57,878 bases of DNA from NCBI GenBank assembly GCA_030615505.1, contig JAUWZD010000013.1:1-57878 (forward strand). The letters are read 5' to 3'. Positions 27,314 through 35,408 of this stretch are shown in pieces. The position numbers and the translations under genes were made by a program. The first letter of the stretch is position 1; each line of letters begins with the position of its first letter. The stretch comes from Spirochaetales bacterium. GTDB taxonomy: Bacteria > Spirochaetota > Spirochaetia > SZUA-6 > DRHE01. The notes below the pieces were generated by a model. It was given only the letters and a program-made list of their open reading frames with translations. It did not search any database and was not told where the DNA came from.

Positions 27314-27475
27314 ATGGTCCCTGCAGCAAGAATTATCATTTCGGATTTTACTGAGATTGTTGTTCCTAAAGTTGTATGGGAAAACATATTTCGAAATAGT
27401 CCTTCAGTACAGACGAATTACATTATTATTAATCAAGAAGAGAGATTAGGGGACGAAGTTCATCTAAGAAATTAA
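27314..27475 (+). pseudogene. Possible internal-deletion remnant of a PIN/DUF3368-type gene
   Basis: A 53-codon frame begins MVPAARIIISDFTEIVVPKV and continues VWENIFRNSP. PIN-like DUF3368 toxins begin with a (I/V)ISD motif and later have an (I/V)PKAVWEE motif about 30 residues on; here the two are fused as if the intervening part was deleted. Its end overlaps the 3' end of the opposite-strand HEPN gene. The reading is tentative, and the remainder of 27254-27428 shows nothing else. Confidence 0.3.
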
Positions 27476-27830
27476 TACAGAGAGAGTGTTGTTTTTCAAC
27501 GTAGTCTCGATCAAATGATATGAGTGCTATGTAATCTCCTTCTCGGCGATCTTCGAATAACTGGTCATAGAACTTACCCCATTTTCGGTCCAGCAGCCCT
27601 GTTTTAATCAATTCCCTGTGGAAAATGGATCTAACACCGGAATGCTTTTTAAAAGAAAGCTTACGCTCTAAGAGAGCTGCACTCACTGCATAAAAGGCAG
27701 AATAATATACACGGTTAATAGCAAAGCTGTATGATCCAGCCTTTAATTCACGTCGTGCAGAAACCAGACTCTCTTCAGCTTTAGTCCACCAATAAGCAAC
27801 TACTTCTTTACGCTGCTTCTCATTTTTTAT
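27429..27830 (-). CDS. HEPN domain protein (UPF0332-like), putative toxin of an MNT-HEPN pair
   Basis: The frame is open well upstream of its first GTG (27686): it reads KNEKQRKEVVAYWWTKAEES, then ELKAGSYSFAINRVYYSAFY, the standard HEPN N-terminus. The natural start overlaps the stop of the upstream nucleotidyltransferase gene, where the codon is ATA (27830-27828) instead of ATG, within the sequence CTATAA. This gives 133 aa, normal for the family. An R-x6-H arrangement (RKLSFKKH) is visible. HEPN partners are RNases silenced by their MNT partner through AMPylation. An ATA start would lower expression; alternatively the start codon has mutated. Confidence 0.7.
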   Translation of the reverse strand: MKNEKQRKEVVAYWWTKAEESLVSARRELKAGSYSFAINRVYYSAFYAVSAALLERKLSFKKHSGVRSIFHRELIKTGLLDRKWGKFYDQLFEDRREGDYIALISFDRDYVEKQHSLCINFLDELRPLISLLD

Positions 27831-28174
27831 AGTAGGATGCCCTCCTTAAGCACTTCATCTCGAAAAGGAAGAATAGAAACAGCCCCATTTTTCCATGAAT
27901 CGATATCAACAACTAAAGTGCTTATATTTGTACTATACTTCAGATTTACTTCAAAAACTTCGTTAGTAATCTTGTTGTGGCGAGTTATACGTGTAAGACG
28001 CCACTTTGTGAGGATAAGAAGGTCTATATCAGATTCTTGATCTGCTTCGCCGCGTGCAACAGATCCATATAATATTATATCCTCAATAGGCAGTTCTTTA
28101 TCTAACCTTTGTCGTAACTCCGTAAGAGCATGTTGCTCATTAGAATTAAGATTTATGCTTTTTATTCTTTTCAT
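27827..28174 (-). CDS. MNT-type nucleotidyltransferase, putative antitoxin
   Basis: A 115-aa minimal nucleotidyltransferase with the family signature ILYGSVARGEADQESDIDLL (residues about 39-58), holding the GSxxRG helix and the first two catalytic aspartates (SDIDLL). A third acidic position is likely in TLVVDIDSW. In MNT-HEPN modules the MNT protein transfers AMP to the HEPN RNase and inactivates it. Here MNT precedes HEPN with a 4-base overlap, the usual order for translational coupling. Function by family. Confidence 0.8.
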   Translation of the reverse strand: MKRIKSINLNSNEQHALTELRQRLDKELPIEDIILYGSVARGEADQESDIDLLILTKWRLTRITRHNKITNEVFEVNLKYSTNISTLVVDIDSWKNGAVSILPFRDEVLKEGILL

Positions 28175-28216
28175 AGTTTATAATAATTGATCGTAAAATT
28201 TATATCACAGGCTATT

Positions 28217-28749
28217 AATATGATCAATCATCCTGCAAGAAGAAAAAATGCTATAAAGGGTCTTACTGAAGAAAAAGGGACTCAAGATGATGATATGGGG
28301 AGATATGCTCCAGCCGCTCTGGTGGTACAACTCACCAAAAGCAGAAATCCCTAAGGATATTGTTTTGCTTGACTTTGTCTGGTATTTCCGTCCTGATGAG
28401 GACACTGAAGACAGGCTTCTGGCAAGGGGTTTCAAAGTGATTATGGGCATGCTTTACACCTGCTTTTTCAGGATATGCAGGAAAAAGAGAGGTTGCAGGT
28501 TTATATCAGCTTATATACGAGTATGGCACAAGAGAAGAGGCAGAGATCGATCCTTAATGGAACATCGGGGAATGGAGCCGGAGATATGGGGAAGTGGCAA
28601 GATCGAGATCCTGCCGCCACAGGGGTTACTTTACTCACTACCGGGCAGATCCTTTCTGGGAAGGAAAAACCCCAGATAATAGAAACATCACTCTTTACGG
28701 ATATGAGTGGATCAATCCGCATCCACATAAGAGCATTAAAAAGGAATAG
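28217..28749 (+). pseudogene. Remnant of a glycoside hydrolase (GH20-like barrel) gene
   Basis: Segments of one enzyme lie in several frames. KMMIWGDMLQPLWWY and PKDIVLLDFVWYFRP (about 28284-28390) resemble the GH20-like catalytic barrel. A further piece, YQLIYEYGTREEAEIDP, is followed by an in-frame TAA, then WNIGEWSRRYGEVA, and the final RADPFWEGKTPDN and ITLYGYEWINPHPHKSI (ending TAG at 28749). At least two frameshifts and one stop interrupt it. The upstream half of the enzyme is missing. The small frames annotated across it by simple translation are not genes. Confidence 0.6.
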
Positions 28750-28762
28750 CTTTTTTAGAATC

Positions 28763-29137
28763 TTAGCTCTTCCACAGTCCGTGCAGATTGCAGTACTCAC
28801 GGGCAGAAACCTTATCTGCCTTAACGTAAAAATATGCAACAGGCTCATCTCCGGGCTTCAGGTACTGCTTGTAAGATTTCCCATCCGCTGCAAGCTCAAT
28901 CCACTCGATGTAGTGTTTATCCAGCATGGGATGGATAGTGCTGCCCACGGTTACTTTGTATCCCTCATCGGTCTTCTCGATGATAGGAACATGCTTTTCT
29001 ACCGCTGAATCAGCAGTCTTTTCATCGAAAAGATTCATAGGTTTGCCGCAGCATACCAATTCTCCTGCTCCGCCATGTAAAACTTCCACGATATTTCCGC
29101 ACACTTCACATTTATAAACTTGAGTTTTTTTTGCCAT
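28763..29137 (-). CDS. dfx: Desulfoferrodoxin (superoxide reductase)
   Basis: A 124-aa protein with an N-terminal desulforedoxin domain, four cysteines in [16 protein letters not shown] and LVCCGKPM, and a C-terminal superoxide reductase domain with iron ligands in [19 protein letters not shown] and the terminal [10 protein letters not shown]. Both iron centres are thus complete (2Fe-type). It reduces superoxide to hydrogen peroxide in anaerobes using electrons from rubredoxin or similar. It follows rubrerythrin by 49 bases on the same strand, which then removes the peroxide. Probably under PerR control through the box at 29886. Confidence 0.95.
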   Translation of the reverse strand: MAKKTQVYKCEVCGNIVEVLHGGAGELVCCGKPMNLFDEKTADSAVEKHVPIIEKTDEGYKVTVGSTIHPMLDKHYIEWIELAADGKSYKQYLKPGDEPVAYFYVKADKVSAREYCNLHGLWKS

Positions 29138-29186
29138 CTTTACATCTCCTTATTTTAGCTGAATAATCCTCATTACCGGTTTTGGA

Positions 29187-29762
29187 TTACCAGTTTTCAG
29201 CCAGAAGCTCAAAAAAGTCTTTTGGATGGGCACAGGCCGGACAAACCTCCGGAGCTTCTTGCCCCTCATGAATGTACCCGCAGTTCCTGCAGCGCCATAC
29301 AACCTTTGTATCTTTCTTGAAAACCGTTCCTGCTTCAACATTGGCTAAAAGGCCGTTGTAGCGCTTCTCATGCTGCTTCTCTGCCGCAGCAATCGCCTCG
29401 AATACAGTTGCAATGTCATCAAAATCCTCATCTTTAGCGGTTTTAGCGAAGGAAGGATACATATCTGTCCATTCATAGTTTTCTCCTGCTGCACTATCTT
29501 TAAGGTTTTCTGCCGTACTCCCAATAATCCCTGCAGGAAAGGAGGCAGTTATCTCTACCTCACCTCCTTCAAGAAACTTGAACAGTCTCTCGGCATGCTC
29601 CTTTTCCTGGTTTGCCGTTTCTGTGAAAATATCAGAAATCTGCACAAACCCCTCTTTCTTTGCCTTGCTTGCAAAGTAGGTATACCTGTTCCGCGCCTGG
29701 GATTCACCGGCAAAGGCTTTAAGCAGGTTTTTCTCAGTCTCACTTCCCTTTAATCTCTTCAT
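29187..29762 (-). CDS. rbr: Rubrerythrin (NADH peroxidase component)
   Basis: A 191-aa protein with a four-helix diiron domain ([51 protein letters not shown]) supplying the Glu/His ligands, followed by a C-terminal rubredoxin-like domain, [10 protein letters not shown] and [11 protein letters not shown]. It is the canonical architecture of rubrerythrin, a peroxide reductase of anaerobes. It is first in the rbr-dfx unit and lies about 125 bases downstream of a palindrome shared with the perR upstream region. Confidence 0.96.
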   Translation of the reverse strand: MKRLKGSETEKNLLKAFAGESQARNRYTYFASKAKKEGFVQISDIFTETANQEKEHAERLFKFLEGGEVEITASFPAGIIGSTAENLKDSAAGENYEWTDMYPSFAKTAKDEDFDDIATVFEAIAAAEKQHEKRYNGLLANVEAGTVFKKDTKVVWRCRNCGYIHEGQEAPEVCPACAHPKDFFELLAENW

Positions 29763-29846
29763 TTTTCGCTCCTTAAATCATTAATTTGCGGATTGTCAGA
29801 ATCAAATTCCTCAACCCGTTTTTAAAAAAGCAATTACAGTATTTAA

Positions 29847-29872
29847 TTTATATTTTATATATAAAATATAAA
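29847..29872. repeat. Perfect 26-base palindrome upstream of rubrerythrin
   Basis: The AT-only sequence at 29847-29872 (TTTATATTTTATA and its mirror) equals its own reverse complement over all 26 bases. It lies between the PerR-like box (29886) and the rbr start (29762), 85 bases from the ATG. It could be a second operator or a leader hairpin. Confidence 0.8.
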
Positions 29873-29885
29873 CAACCGCTTTTAG

Positions 29886-29903
29886 TAATAATAACTATTA
29901 TTA
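29886..29903. promoter_or_regulatory. PerR/Fur-type box upstream of rbr-dfx
   Basis: TAATAATA-AC-TATTATTA, a perfect 8-2-8 inverted repeat. The same core, TAACTATTATTA, recurs at 31186-31197 in front of perR. The form resembles PerR boxes (7-1-7 AT-rich palindromes). Confidence 0.7.
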
Positions 29904-29960
29904 TATATAATATGTAAACCATTAAAGGTCAAGGCAAAAAACTACTTTTTCGGTATTTTC

Positions 29961-30758
29961 TTAAATCACAACTCCCTTTAGCAGGTCCTCATAACTTAAA
30001 TCGGGATGAATCCCCAAACGTGTAATACTGAAATCAAAGCGAACAGGATCTTCAGGATCAAAAAGCTTCAGTGATTCTGTAATATCCGTAGCGGCCTTTA
30101 TATCAGACTGCTTCCTGGAAGTAAATCCAAGGATTCTGCTAATCCGCAGCATGTGAGTATCTACCGGCACAATAAGCATTTTTGCATGTATACCTTCCCA
30201 TCCACCCGGATCGACCCGATCCTGCCGAACCATCCAACGCAGGAACAGGTTAAGCCTCTTGCAGGCGCTTTTCCTTGCAGGTAGTGGAAGGATTCCATTT
30301 CCTTCGCAATTCTCCGCCGTTATATTCTTGACAAATTCGTTCAAAGCAGGCAGCACATTTATATGCTCAAGCCTCATTCCTGAAAGAAAACAGTTGTTAA
30401 GTGACCCGTATTTTTCTAAACAGATTTTTATACCAAAGAGCAGATCCACAAGCTGTCCGCATGAATAGAAGCGGTACTTGAACTCCTTGAAGATGCTTTT
30501 CAAATCATCTTTCGTAATAGAAAGTATAGTTTCTCTGGGAGAAGGGAGTTTATTCAGGACTGACTTAACCGCCTTAAGTATGCTCTTAACCCTTCCAACA
30601 GCCAAAGATGAGGCGATAAGCCCCGCAATCTCCCTATCCCAAGGCTTCGGATAATTTTTGAGAAACTCCAGGGGATCAGGATGTACGTACTCATAGCTGT
30701 GATACCGCTTATAAATGGATTCAAGAATCTCACCTGCATCCGGTTCTGATATTTTCAT
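29961..30758 (-). CDS. TIGR02757 (DUF2400) family protein
   Basis: A 265-aa soluble helical protein. Family markers are YEYVHPDPLEFLKNYP near residue 23, DREIAGLIASSLAVGRV, LNLFLRWMVRQDRVDPGGWE, and VPVDTHMLRISRILGFTSRK near residue 205. The second half resembles the helix-hairpin-helix DNA glycosylase fold (VPVDTHMLRIS is like the VDTH of endonuclease III-type enzymes), but the function is uncharacterised. It lies 16 bases downstream of perR and may be co-transcribed. Confidence 0.85.
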   Translation of the reverse strand: MKISEPDAGEILESIYKRYHSYEYVHPDPLEFLKNYPKPWDREIAGLIASSLAVGRVKSILKAVKSVLNKLPSPRETILSITKDDLKSIFKEFKYRFYSCGQLVDLLFGIKICLEKYGSLNNCFLSGMRLEHINVLPALNEFVKNITAENCEGNGILPLPARKSACKRLNLFLRWMVRQDRVDPGGWEGIHAKMLIVPVDTHMLRISRILGFTSRKQSDIKAATDITESLKLFDPEDPVRFDFSITRLGIHPDLSYEDLLKGVVI

Positions 30759-30774
30759 TAGAGCTGTTTAATGT

Positions 30775-31161
30775 CTAATGTTCACCTGCCATACATTCCG
30801 TGCACAGTCCGTAATACTCTAAGTTGGCTCCTAAAATCTTTCTCGTTTTTAACCATGGATGATTCTTATCCGGTTCCGGAACCTCAATCTCAAAGGGCAA
30901 ATCCTTAACAGACCCACATTTTACGCACCGGAAATGGCAGTGCGGCTGAGGATTCGGATCGAAGCGCTTCTGGCCGCTGCCATATTCAAGCTTTCGAATC
31001 ACCCCACATTCTGACAGAAGATCAAGGTTGCGGTACACAGTGCCCAGGCTTATTCGGGGAAGAACCTTCCTTACCTCATGATACAATTCATCAGCGCCCG
31101 GATGATCCATATGTTTCTTGAGCTCTTCAAGAATAATGCGTCTCTGCTTTGTCTCTCTCAA
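30775..31161 (-). CDS. perR: Peroxide-responsive regulator PerR (Fur family)
   Basis: A 128-aa Fur-family repressor with the winged helix at residues 1-65 (ISLGTVYRNLDLLSECGVI). All five regulatory-metal ligands of B. subtilis PerR are present with identical spacing: His20, Asp68, His74, His76 and Asp87 (HPGADELY; RFDPNPQPHCH; VKDL). The presence of Asp, not Glu, at the last site favours PerR over Fur. The structural zinc is held by CVKCG and CTEC. Its own upstream region has a box (31181) matching the one before rbr-dfx, suggesting autoregulation plus control of the peroxide defence genes. Confidence 0.9.
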   Translation of the reverse strand: MRETKQRRIILEELKKHMDHPGADELYHEVRKVLPRISLGTVYRNLDLLSECGVIRKLEYGSGQKRFDPNPQPHCHFRCVKCGSVKDLPFEIEVPEPDKNHPWLKTRKILGANLEYYGLCTECMAGEH

Positions 31162-31180
31162 GAAAGTACCTCTAGTTAAA

Positions 31181-31197
31181 AATAGTAACTATTATTA
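31181..31197. promoter_or_regulatory. PerR box upstream of perR
   Basis: AATAGTAACTATTATTA, containing the perfect 6-1-6 palindrome AATAGT-A-ACTATT (31181-31193), 20 bases upstream of the perR ATG. It shares 12 consecutive bases (TAACTATTATTA) with the rbr-dfx box. Confidence 0.7.
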
Positions 31198-31203
31198 ATA
31201 TAT

Positions 31204-31562
31204 AGCAAGAACAGTTGTATGTCAATAATGAGCAGAGTTAGTTTAATAATTTCCGCAGTTAAAGCTCTTTCATCAGGTCGGTATTATTCACTATAATCCC
31301 CTGCCGATTTCAATATAGAATAAAGCATAGTTTTAAGCATTTCAGGTGTCAAGGTAGGATATTTCTTCAGGGCTTCATAATCAAATCCGGGAAAGATAAC
31401 TGCTTTACTTACCGGGCAGGGGACTTTAGAATGATTTAAGAGGAGAGAGATATGGATAAAGTAAGAAGAAGTAGGATATACCGGATACGCATGAAGACTA
31501 CCATGAGATATTTAGGAGCAAGGATATCGGCTTGATCTCTATTATGAGGAAAAGGATGTAAT
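31204..31562 (-). other. Intergenic region with a short gene remnant
   Basis: On the minus strand an open stretch of about 48 codons (31430-31284, TAA stop) reads KVPCPVSKAVIFPGFDYEAL and then KKYPTLTPEMLKTML; it has no start codon and no N-terminal part, so it looks like the tail of a lost gene whose family I do not recognise. On the plus strand the last 60 bases hold another short protein-like piece, HEDYHEIFRSKDIGL, also without a start. No promoter or riboswitch for the following metal exporter was identifiable by eye. Confidence 0.35.
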
Positions 31563-32456
31563 ATGAGAAGGAAATGGATTTTTATATTTTTTGCATTTTC
31601 CCTGTTCTTCAATATTCTTCAGACATATGCGCAGAATGATTCTCAAGCGCAGACCAGGCCCGAGCTCAGGAAGGGTATCATCACAAGCTTTTACGAGCTT
31701 CAAAGGAGGGGCTCAATCTTTATAAACAAGCAGTTAAAGATTTTAAGAAAGGGTTTTGATTTTAAAATCTTCTTGATTATCACATTTTTTTCTTTAGTAT
31801 ACGGTATATTGCATACCCTGGGACCCGGACACGGAAAACTGATCATGGCCTCATATTTCCTGCAGGGAAACGTTGTAAAATCCGATGCCCTTTCACTGGC
31901 TGTCATAATTTCTGTAATTCATTCCTCAACAGCAATAATACTTGCTGTTATGTTTAAAACCGTATTAATTTCCGTTAAAGGATTAGCAAGGATGAGGATC
32001 CAGAACGGTTTTACGCTTATTTCAGGACTTATCATCATAACCATAGGAGTTGTGTATCTTGTTAAAAGAATTAGAAAAAAGGAGCCCCCTGCTGCTAAGC
32101 AGAGTTACAATGCTGCTGCGAGTACGGATAAACGGTGGTTAAAGAACCTTGTTATTGGGTTCTCCGTAGGTATTGTTCCCTGCCCTCTGTCCCTTACCAT
32201 TATGATGATTGCAATAGCATATAATATATTCTGGGTAGGAATCGCTTCGGTAATATCTCTGACCCTATCCATGGTATTTCTTCTATATATAATATCCATA
32301 TATACATTAAAATCCCGACAGAAAATTGAGACTGTTAATGAAAAAAAACATGGGGCTTTAAAGCCTGTTACATCCATTTTAGGCTATACGGGAAATGCCT
32401 TAATCATCATGATTGGTCTTTTTCTTTCATACAAGGGCTACATTGCCTTTTTTTGA
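31563..32456 (+). CDS. NicO-family (RcnA-like) nickel/cobalt exporter
   Basis: A 297-aa protein with a signal peptide-like start (MRRKWIFIFFAFSLFFNILQ) and six to seven membrane helices. The family signature GILHTLGPGHGKLIMASYFL (about residue 80) and a second motif GFSVGIVPCPLSLTIM identify the NicO/RcnA group, which export Ni(II) or Co(II). It is followed by a DUF1007 gene, the standard partner. Its TGA stop (32454-32456) is in the same frame as the DUF1007 protein. Confidence 0.85.
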   Translation: MRRKWIFIFFAFSLFFNILQTYAQNDSQAQTRPELRKGIITSFYELQRRGSIFINKQLKILRKGFDFKIFLIITFFSLVYGILHTLGPGHGKLIMASYFLQGNVVKSDALSLAVIISVIHSSTAIILAVMFKTVLISVKGLARMRIQNGFTLISGLIIITIGVVYLVKRIRKKEPPAAKQSYNAAASTDKRWLKNLVIGFSVGIVPCPLSLTIMMIAIAYNIFWVGIASVISLTLSMVFLLYIISIYTLKSRQKIETVNEKKHGALKPVTSILGYTGNALIIMIGLFLSYKGYIAFF

Positions 32457-32468
32457 AAAGAGTTTCTT

Positions 32469-33029
32469 CTGAAGGTTGCCGTAAAGAAAAAACTGATTAT
32501 ATTTATACTTCTCCTTATCTTAGGAATCAATGCTTATTCACATCCTCATGTCTTTATAAATGCCTATGCCTCTTTTTTATTCGATTCCTCCGGCATGAGG
32601 GGCATAGAAATCAGATGGATATTCGATCCTGTATACAGCTCCCAGATAATTTTCGACTGTGATACGGATATGGATTTTCATTTTAATGAAGATGAAATTG
32701 CTGATGTATATGAGTTCTGTTTTATAAATTATGAACACTATGGGTTTTTCTGCTCGATTCAAACCGGCGGCAGTAAGCTAAAAGTAAAAGAGGTGAAAAA
32801 TTTCTCTGCCCTGATCGATGAGGATGATGAAGTAGTTATTTACTCCTTCTTTATACCTCTTAAAATACCTTATTCATCAAACTTAATTAAGTTAAGAATC
32901 CGATTTGCCGACCCTACCTATTATACATGCTTTTTCTGCCCTCAGCAGGAGGTGGAAATCCTGGGATACAGGCTGAAAATAATGGACGGGAAAATCGATT
33001 ATGGAGGAACGATCAGTTTTTCTTTTTAA
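32469..33029 (+). CDS. DUF1007 family periplasmic protein, start unclear
   Basis: The conserved protein begins before any ATG: the frame KKKLIIFILLLILGINAYSH is a signal peptide, and HPHVFINAYASFLFD is the diagnostic DUF1007 N-terminus. The first ATG (32595) would remove both. The frame is open back to the TGA of the NicO gene and contains no ATG, GTG or TTG upstream of the signal peptide. The only near-start is CTG at 32469. Possible explanations are a CTG start, a frameshift just upstream, or readthrough of the TGA. DUF1007 proteins probably bind metal or assist NicO exporters in the periplasm. Length with CTG: 186 aa. Confidence 0.7.
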   Translation: MKVAVKKKLIIFILLLILGINAYSHPHVFINAYASFLFDSSGMRGIEIRWIFDPVYSSQIIFDCDTDMDFHFNEDEIADVYEFCFINYEHYGFFCSIQTGGSKLKVKEVKNFSALIDEDDEVVIYSFFIPLKIPYSSNLIKLRIRFADPTYYTCFFCPQQEVEILGYRLKIMDGKIDYGGTISFSF

Positions 33030-33050
33030 CTTAAATTATATCTCTTTTCC

Positions 33051-33079
33051 TTGACACGTAAGGAATTGGGGTTTAGCAT
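33051..33079 (+). promoter_or_regulatory. Candidate promoter of the 5'-nucleotidase gene
   Basis: TTGACA (33051-33056), 17-base spacer, TAGCAT (33074-33079), 35 bases before the ATG at 33115. The gene has an AAGGAGGG ribosome site. Confidence 0.6.
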
Positions 33080-33114
33080 TACCAATATTAATTTTTAATT
33101 ATAAGGAGGGTGCA

Positions 33115-34797
33115 ATGAAGAAGTTACTTTACCTGTTTTCAGCAGTTCTGCTGATCTTCGCAATAGGTTGTGCAACCACAACAGTCGAGATACCAGAAAA
33201 GGCCGAAGCAGTTGAGGCTGTCGCTGTAGAGGCGCCAATTCATTACCTGGTTGTACTGCATACTAATGACCATCACGGACATCCGGTAGCCTTTTATAAT
33301 TATCCTGCCCAGGATGTCGGCGGGCTTCCTGCAAGAGCCACGCTGGTTAAATCCATAAGGGCTGAGAATCAAAATGTAATCGTGCTGGATGCAGGGGACT
33401 TAAATACCGGAAGGCCCGAATCGAATTTCTTCAAGGCAGAGCCGGATATTGTGGGATATAACAAGGTTGGCTACGATGCTTTGGCCTTCGGGAATCATGA
33501 ATTCGACAATACCATGGAGATAACACAGAAGCAGATTTCGATGTCCGAATTCCCCTGGCTCTGCGCGAATGTAAAGAAAGAAAACGGCAAATATATGGAT
33601 AATGTAAAGCCCTACATAATCAAAGAGTATGAGGGTTTTAAAGTTGCAGTATTCGGCCTTGTAACCAAAAGAACGGAAATAGTCGGAAATCCGGAGAATA
33701 TTAAGGGTTTAATTTTTGAAGATGAAGTTGAAGCCTCAAAAGTTCTTGTGCCAAAATTAAAAAAAGAGGCGGATGTTGTAATTGCCCTGGTTCACATGGG
33801 AATTTATGATTCAACGGATCGAGGCTCAGAGAGATTAGCTGCCCAGGTTCCCGGCATTGATCTTATTGTAGACGGTCATACGCATACTAAGCTGGATGCT
33901 CCGGTTATGGTAAAGAATGTAGAATCGGGAATGGATGTCCCCATAATTCAGGCCTGGTGCTGGGGACTTGTGCTTGGAAGAATGGACCTATGGATCAAGA
34001 ATAAAAAGATAATCGATTATAAATTTGAATCAATACCGGTCAATCTGAAAACCAGAGAGAAGAAGGCGGATGGTACAAGTGTTTATCATTTTATCGGCTC
34101 AGAAATAGCAATAGATGCAGGTCTGAAAGAGACTCTGCAGGTCTATGTCGATAAAGTAGATGCAATACTGAACGAAAAAATAGGCTATGCTGAAGATACA
34201 TTCTTTAACACCGACGTTAGAAAACAGGAAACTGCTTTAGGGGATATGGTGTCTGATTCCATGTTATGGTACTCAAATAATATGGGTTTGGAAGTTGATT
34301 TTGCGATTCAAAACGGAGGCGGCATACGGACTGACCTGCCTGAAGGGGACATTCGAAAGAAACTGATCTATGAGATATTGCCATTTGATAATTCAATAAT
34401 GGTTATGACATTAAAAGGCAGTGATGTTCAGGCGCTTTTTGATTTTATCGCTACAATCAAAAGAGGCGCCGGTGCATTCCCCCAGGTTTCAGAAGGCGTG
34501 AGTTATACGATAAATTATACTACAGGCAAGGTCGAAAACATCTTAATTGGCGGTAAGCCTATTGATCCAGGCAGAACCTATAGAATAGCTACGAACTCGT
34601 ACATGGCTGCAGGGGGTGACGGATACAAGATATTCCACAGCGCCATAGAGAAATACGATTCATCTGTTTTCCAGAGAGATGCGTTTATAGACTATATTAT
34701 TGAGATAGGAGGCAGCATCAAACCGGAGGTTCAGGAGAGAATCGAAATCATCGGAGGCGAAGAAGCCGGCCTGCCGCTGCTTAAAAAGGCAAGTTAA
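33115..34797 (+). CDS. UshA-type 5'-nucleotidase / cyclic phosphodiesterase lipoprotein
   Basis: A 560-aa lipoprotein: the signal peptide ends in a lipobox, FAIGC (Cys19). The metallophosphatase domain (about 45-310) contains LHTNDHHGHP, VLDAGDLNTG, FGNHEFDN, LVHMGIYD and VDGHTHTKLD, the complete dimetal set. The C-terminal nucleotidase domain (about 340-545) has QNGGGIRTDLPEGDI and a substrate stacking region GSDVQALFDF ... TNSYMAAGGDGYKIF. It would dephosphorylate nucleotides outside the cytoplasmic membrane and release nucleosides. This suits a purine scavenging lifestyle, though the link to the other purine-type genes is inferred. Confidence 0.93.
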   Translation: MKKLLYLFSAVLLIFAIGCATTTVEIPEKAEAVEAVAVEAPIHYLVVLHTNDHHGHPVAFYNYPAQDVGGLPARATLVKSIRAENQNVIVLDAGDLNTGRPESNFFKAEPDIVGYNKVGYDALAFGNHEFDNTMEITQKQISMSEFPWLCANVKKENGKYMDNVKPYIIKEYEGFKVAVFGLVTKRTEIVGNPENIKGLIFEDEVEASKVLVPKLKKEADVVIALVHMGIYDSTDRGSERLAAQVPGIDLIVDGHTHTKLDAPVMVKNVESGMDVPIIQAWCWGLVLGRMDLWIKNKKIIDYKFESIPVNLKTREKKADGTSVYHFIGSEIAIDAGLKETLQVYVDKVDAILNEKIGYAEDTFFNTDVRKQETALGDMVSDSMLWYSNNMGLEVDFAIQNGGGIRTDLPEGDIRKKLIYEILPFDNSIMVMTLKGSDVQALFDFIATIKRGAGAFPQVSEGVSYTINYTTGKVENILIGGKPIDPGRTYRIATNSYMAAGGDGYKIFHSAIEKYDSSVFQRDAFIDYIIEIGGSIKPEVQERIEIIGGEEAGLPLLKKAS

Positions 34798-34833
34798 TAT
34801 ATTAATCTGTAATCAGGCAAAATGATATCTTTT

Positions 34834-34862
34834 GCGGCTGTCATGTACAGACAGCCGCTTTT
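34834..34862 (+). terminator. Rho-independent terminator after the 5'-nucleotidase gene
   Basis: GCGGCTGTC (34834-34842) pairs perfectly with GACAGCCGC (34850-34858) across a 7-base loop, followed by TTTT. Confidence 0.85.
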
Positions 34863-35024
34863 CCTATTACAAAATCTTCCATAGATTTTAGCGGATTTCT
34901 GTTTTAAAGTGAGAAATTTATTTTAATGTGTATATTACTATAACAAGGGGAAAGAGTTCGTGCTTGCTTTGGCGATAATCCTGAACAGAGTAGGATATAT
35001 ATAGCTAGAGCGTAGTATGGTAGA

Positions 35025-35408
35025 CTACATTTCGCGAATTGTCAGTTGTGAGAGAGGATAGTGTCGAGCATTAGCAGTAACCAGGGTCAATCTGTAAGTG
35101 ATGGCAGTAGCAGCAATTATTATATCACATGTTCCCAAGGTAATCCCTTCTTGAGCATATCTATTCTTTAGCCCCCCAGCCAGTCGAGCAATTTCCTGGG
35201 TTACAGGGAAGTAATGGAGGCTTTGAATGAATTGGTCAGTCTTTTCCTCCTCGTGTTTTTTCATTCTGGTATAAATCTCTGTTATATTGATACAGCAGCA
35301 GCCTACCTGTTCACCGTCTTCCCCCAAGGCCTTTAAAAAGGAAGTAATTTCTTCTTTCCCCCTTAGATGATCAATTATCGCAGTAGTATCAAGGAGATAT
35401 CCTGCCAT
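35025..35408 (-). CDS. vapC: VapC-family PIN-domain toxin
   Basis: A 127-aa PIN RNase with the first acidic residue in YLLDTTAIIDHLRG, the second in NITEIYTRM, and the third and fourth in GTCDIIIAATAI and TANARHYPLS (Asn replaces the commonly seen Asp of TxDxxF). VapC toxins cut tRNA or rRNA. The gene overlaps the upstream antitoxin by 20 bases, typical of VapBC pairs. Together they form one toxin-antitoxin unit. Confidence 0.88.
   Translation of the reverse strand: MAGYLLDTTAIIDHLRGKEEITSFLKALGEDGEQVGCCCINITEIYTRMKKHEEEKTDQFIQSLHYFPVTQEIARLAGGLKNRYAQEGITLGTCDIIIAATAITYRLTLVTANARHYPLSQLTIREM

Noticed and set aside
28287..29008. 130- and 177-codon plus-strand frames
   Set aside because: They are pieces of the broken glycoside hydrolase and the antisense of desulfoferrodoxin, not intact genes.
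31204..31562. Metal riboswitch before the NicO gene
   Set aside because: I looked for cobalamin or NiCo riboswitch signatures and saw none; the region instead holds gene remnants.
32595..33029. 144-codon frame as the DUF1007 gene
   Set aside because: Starting here would remove the signal peptide and the HPHVF motif that are plainly encoded upstream in the same frame.
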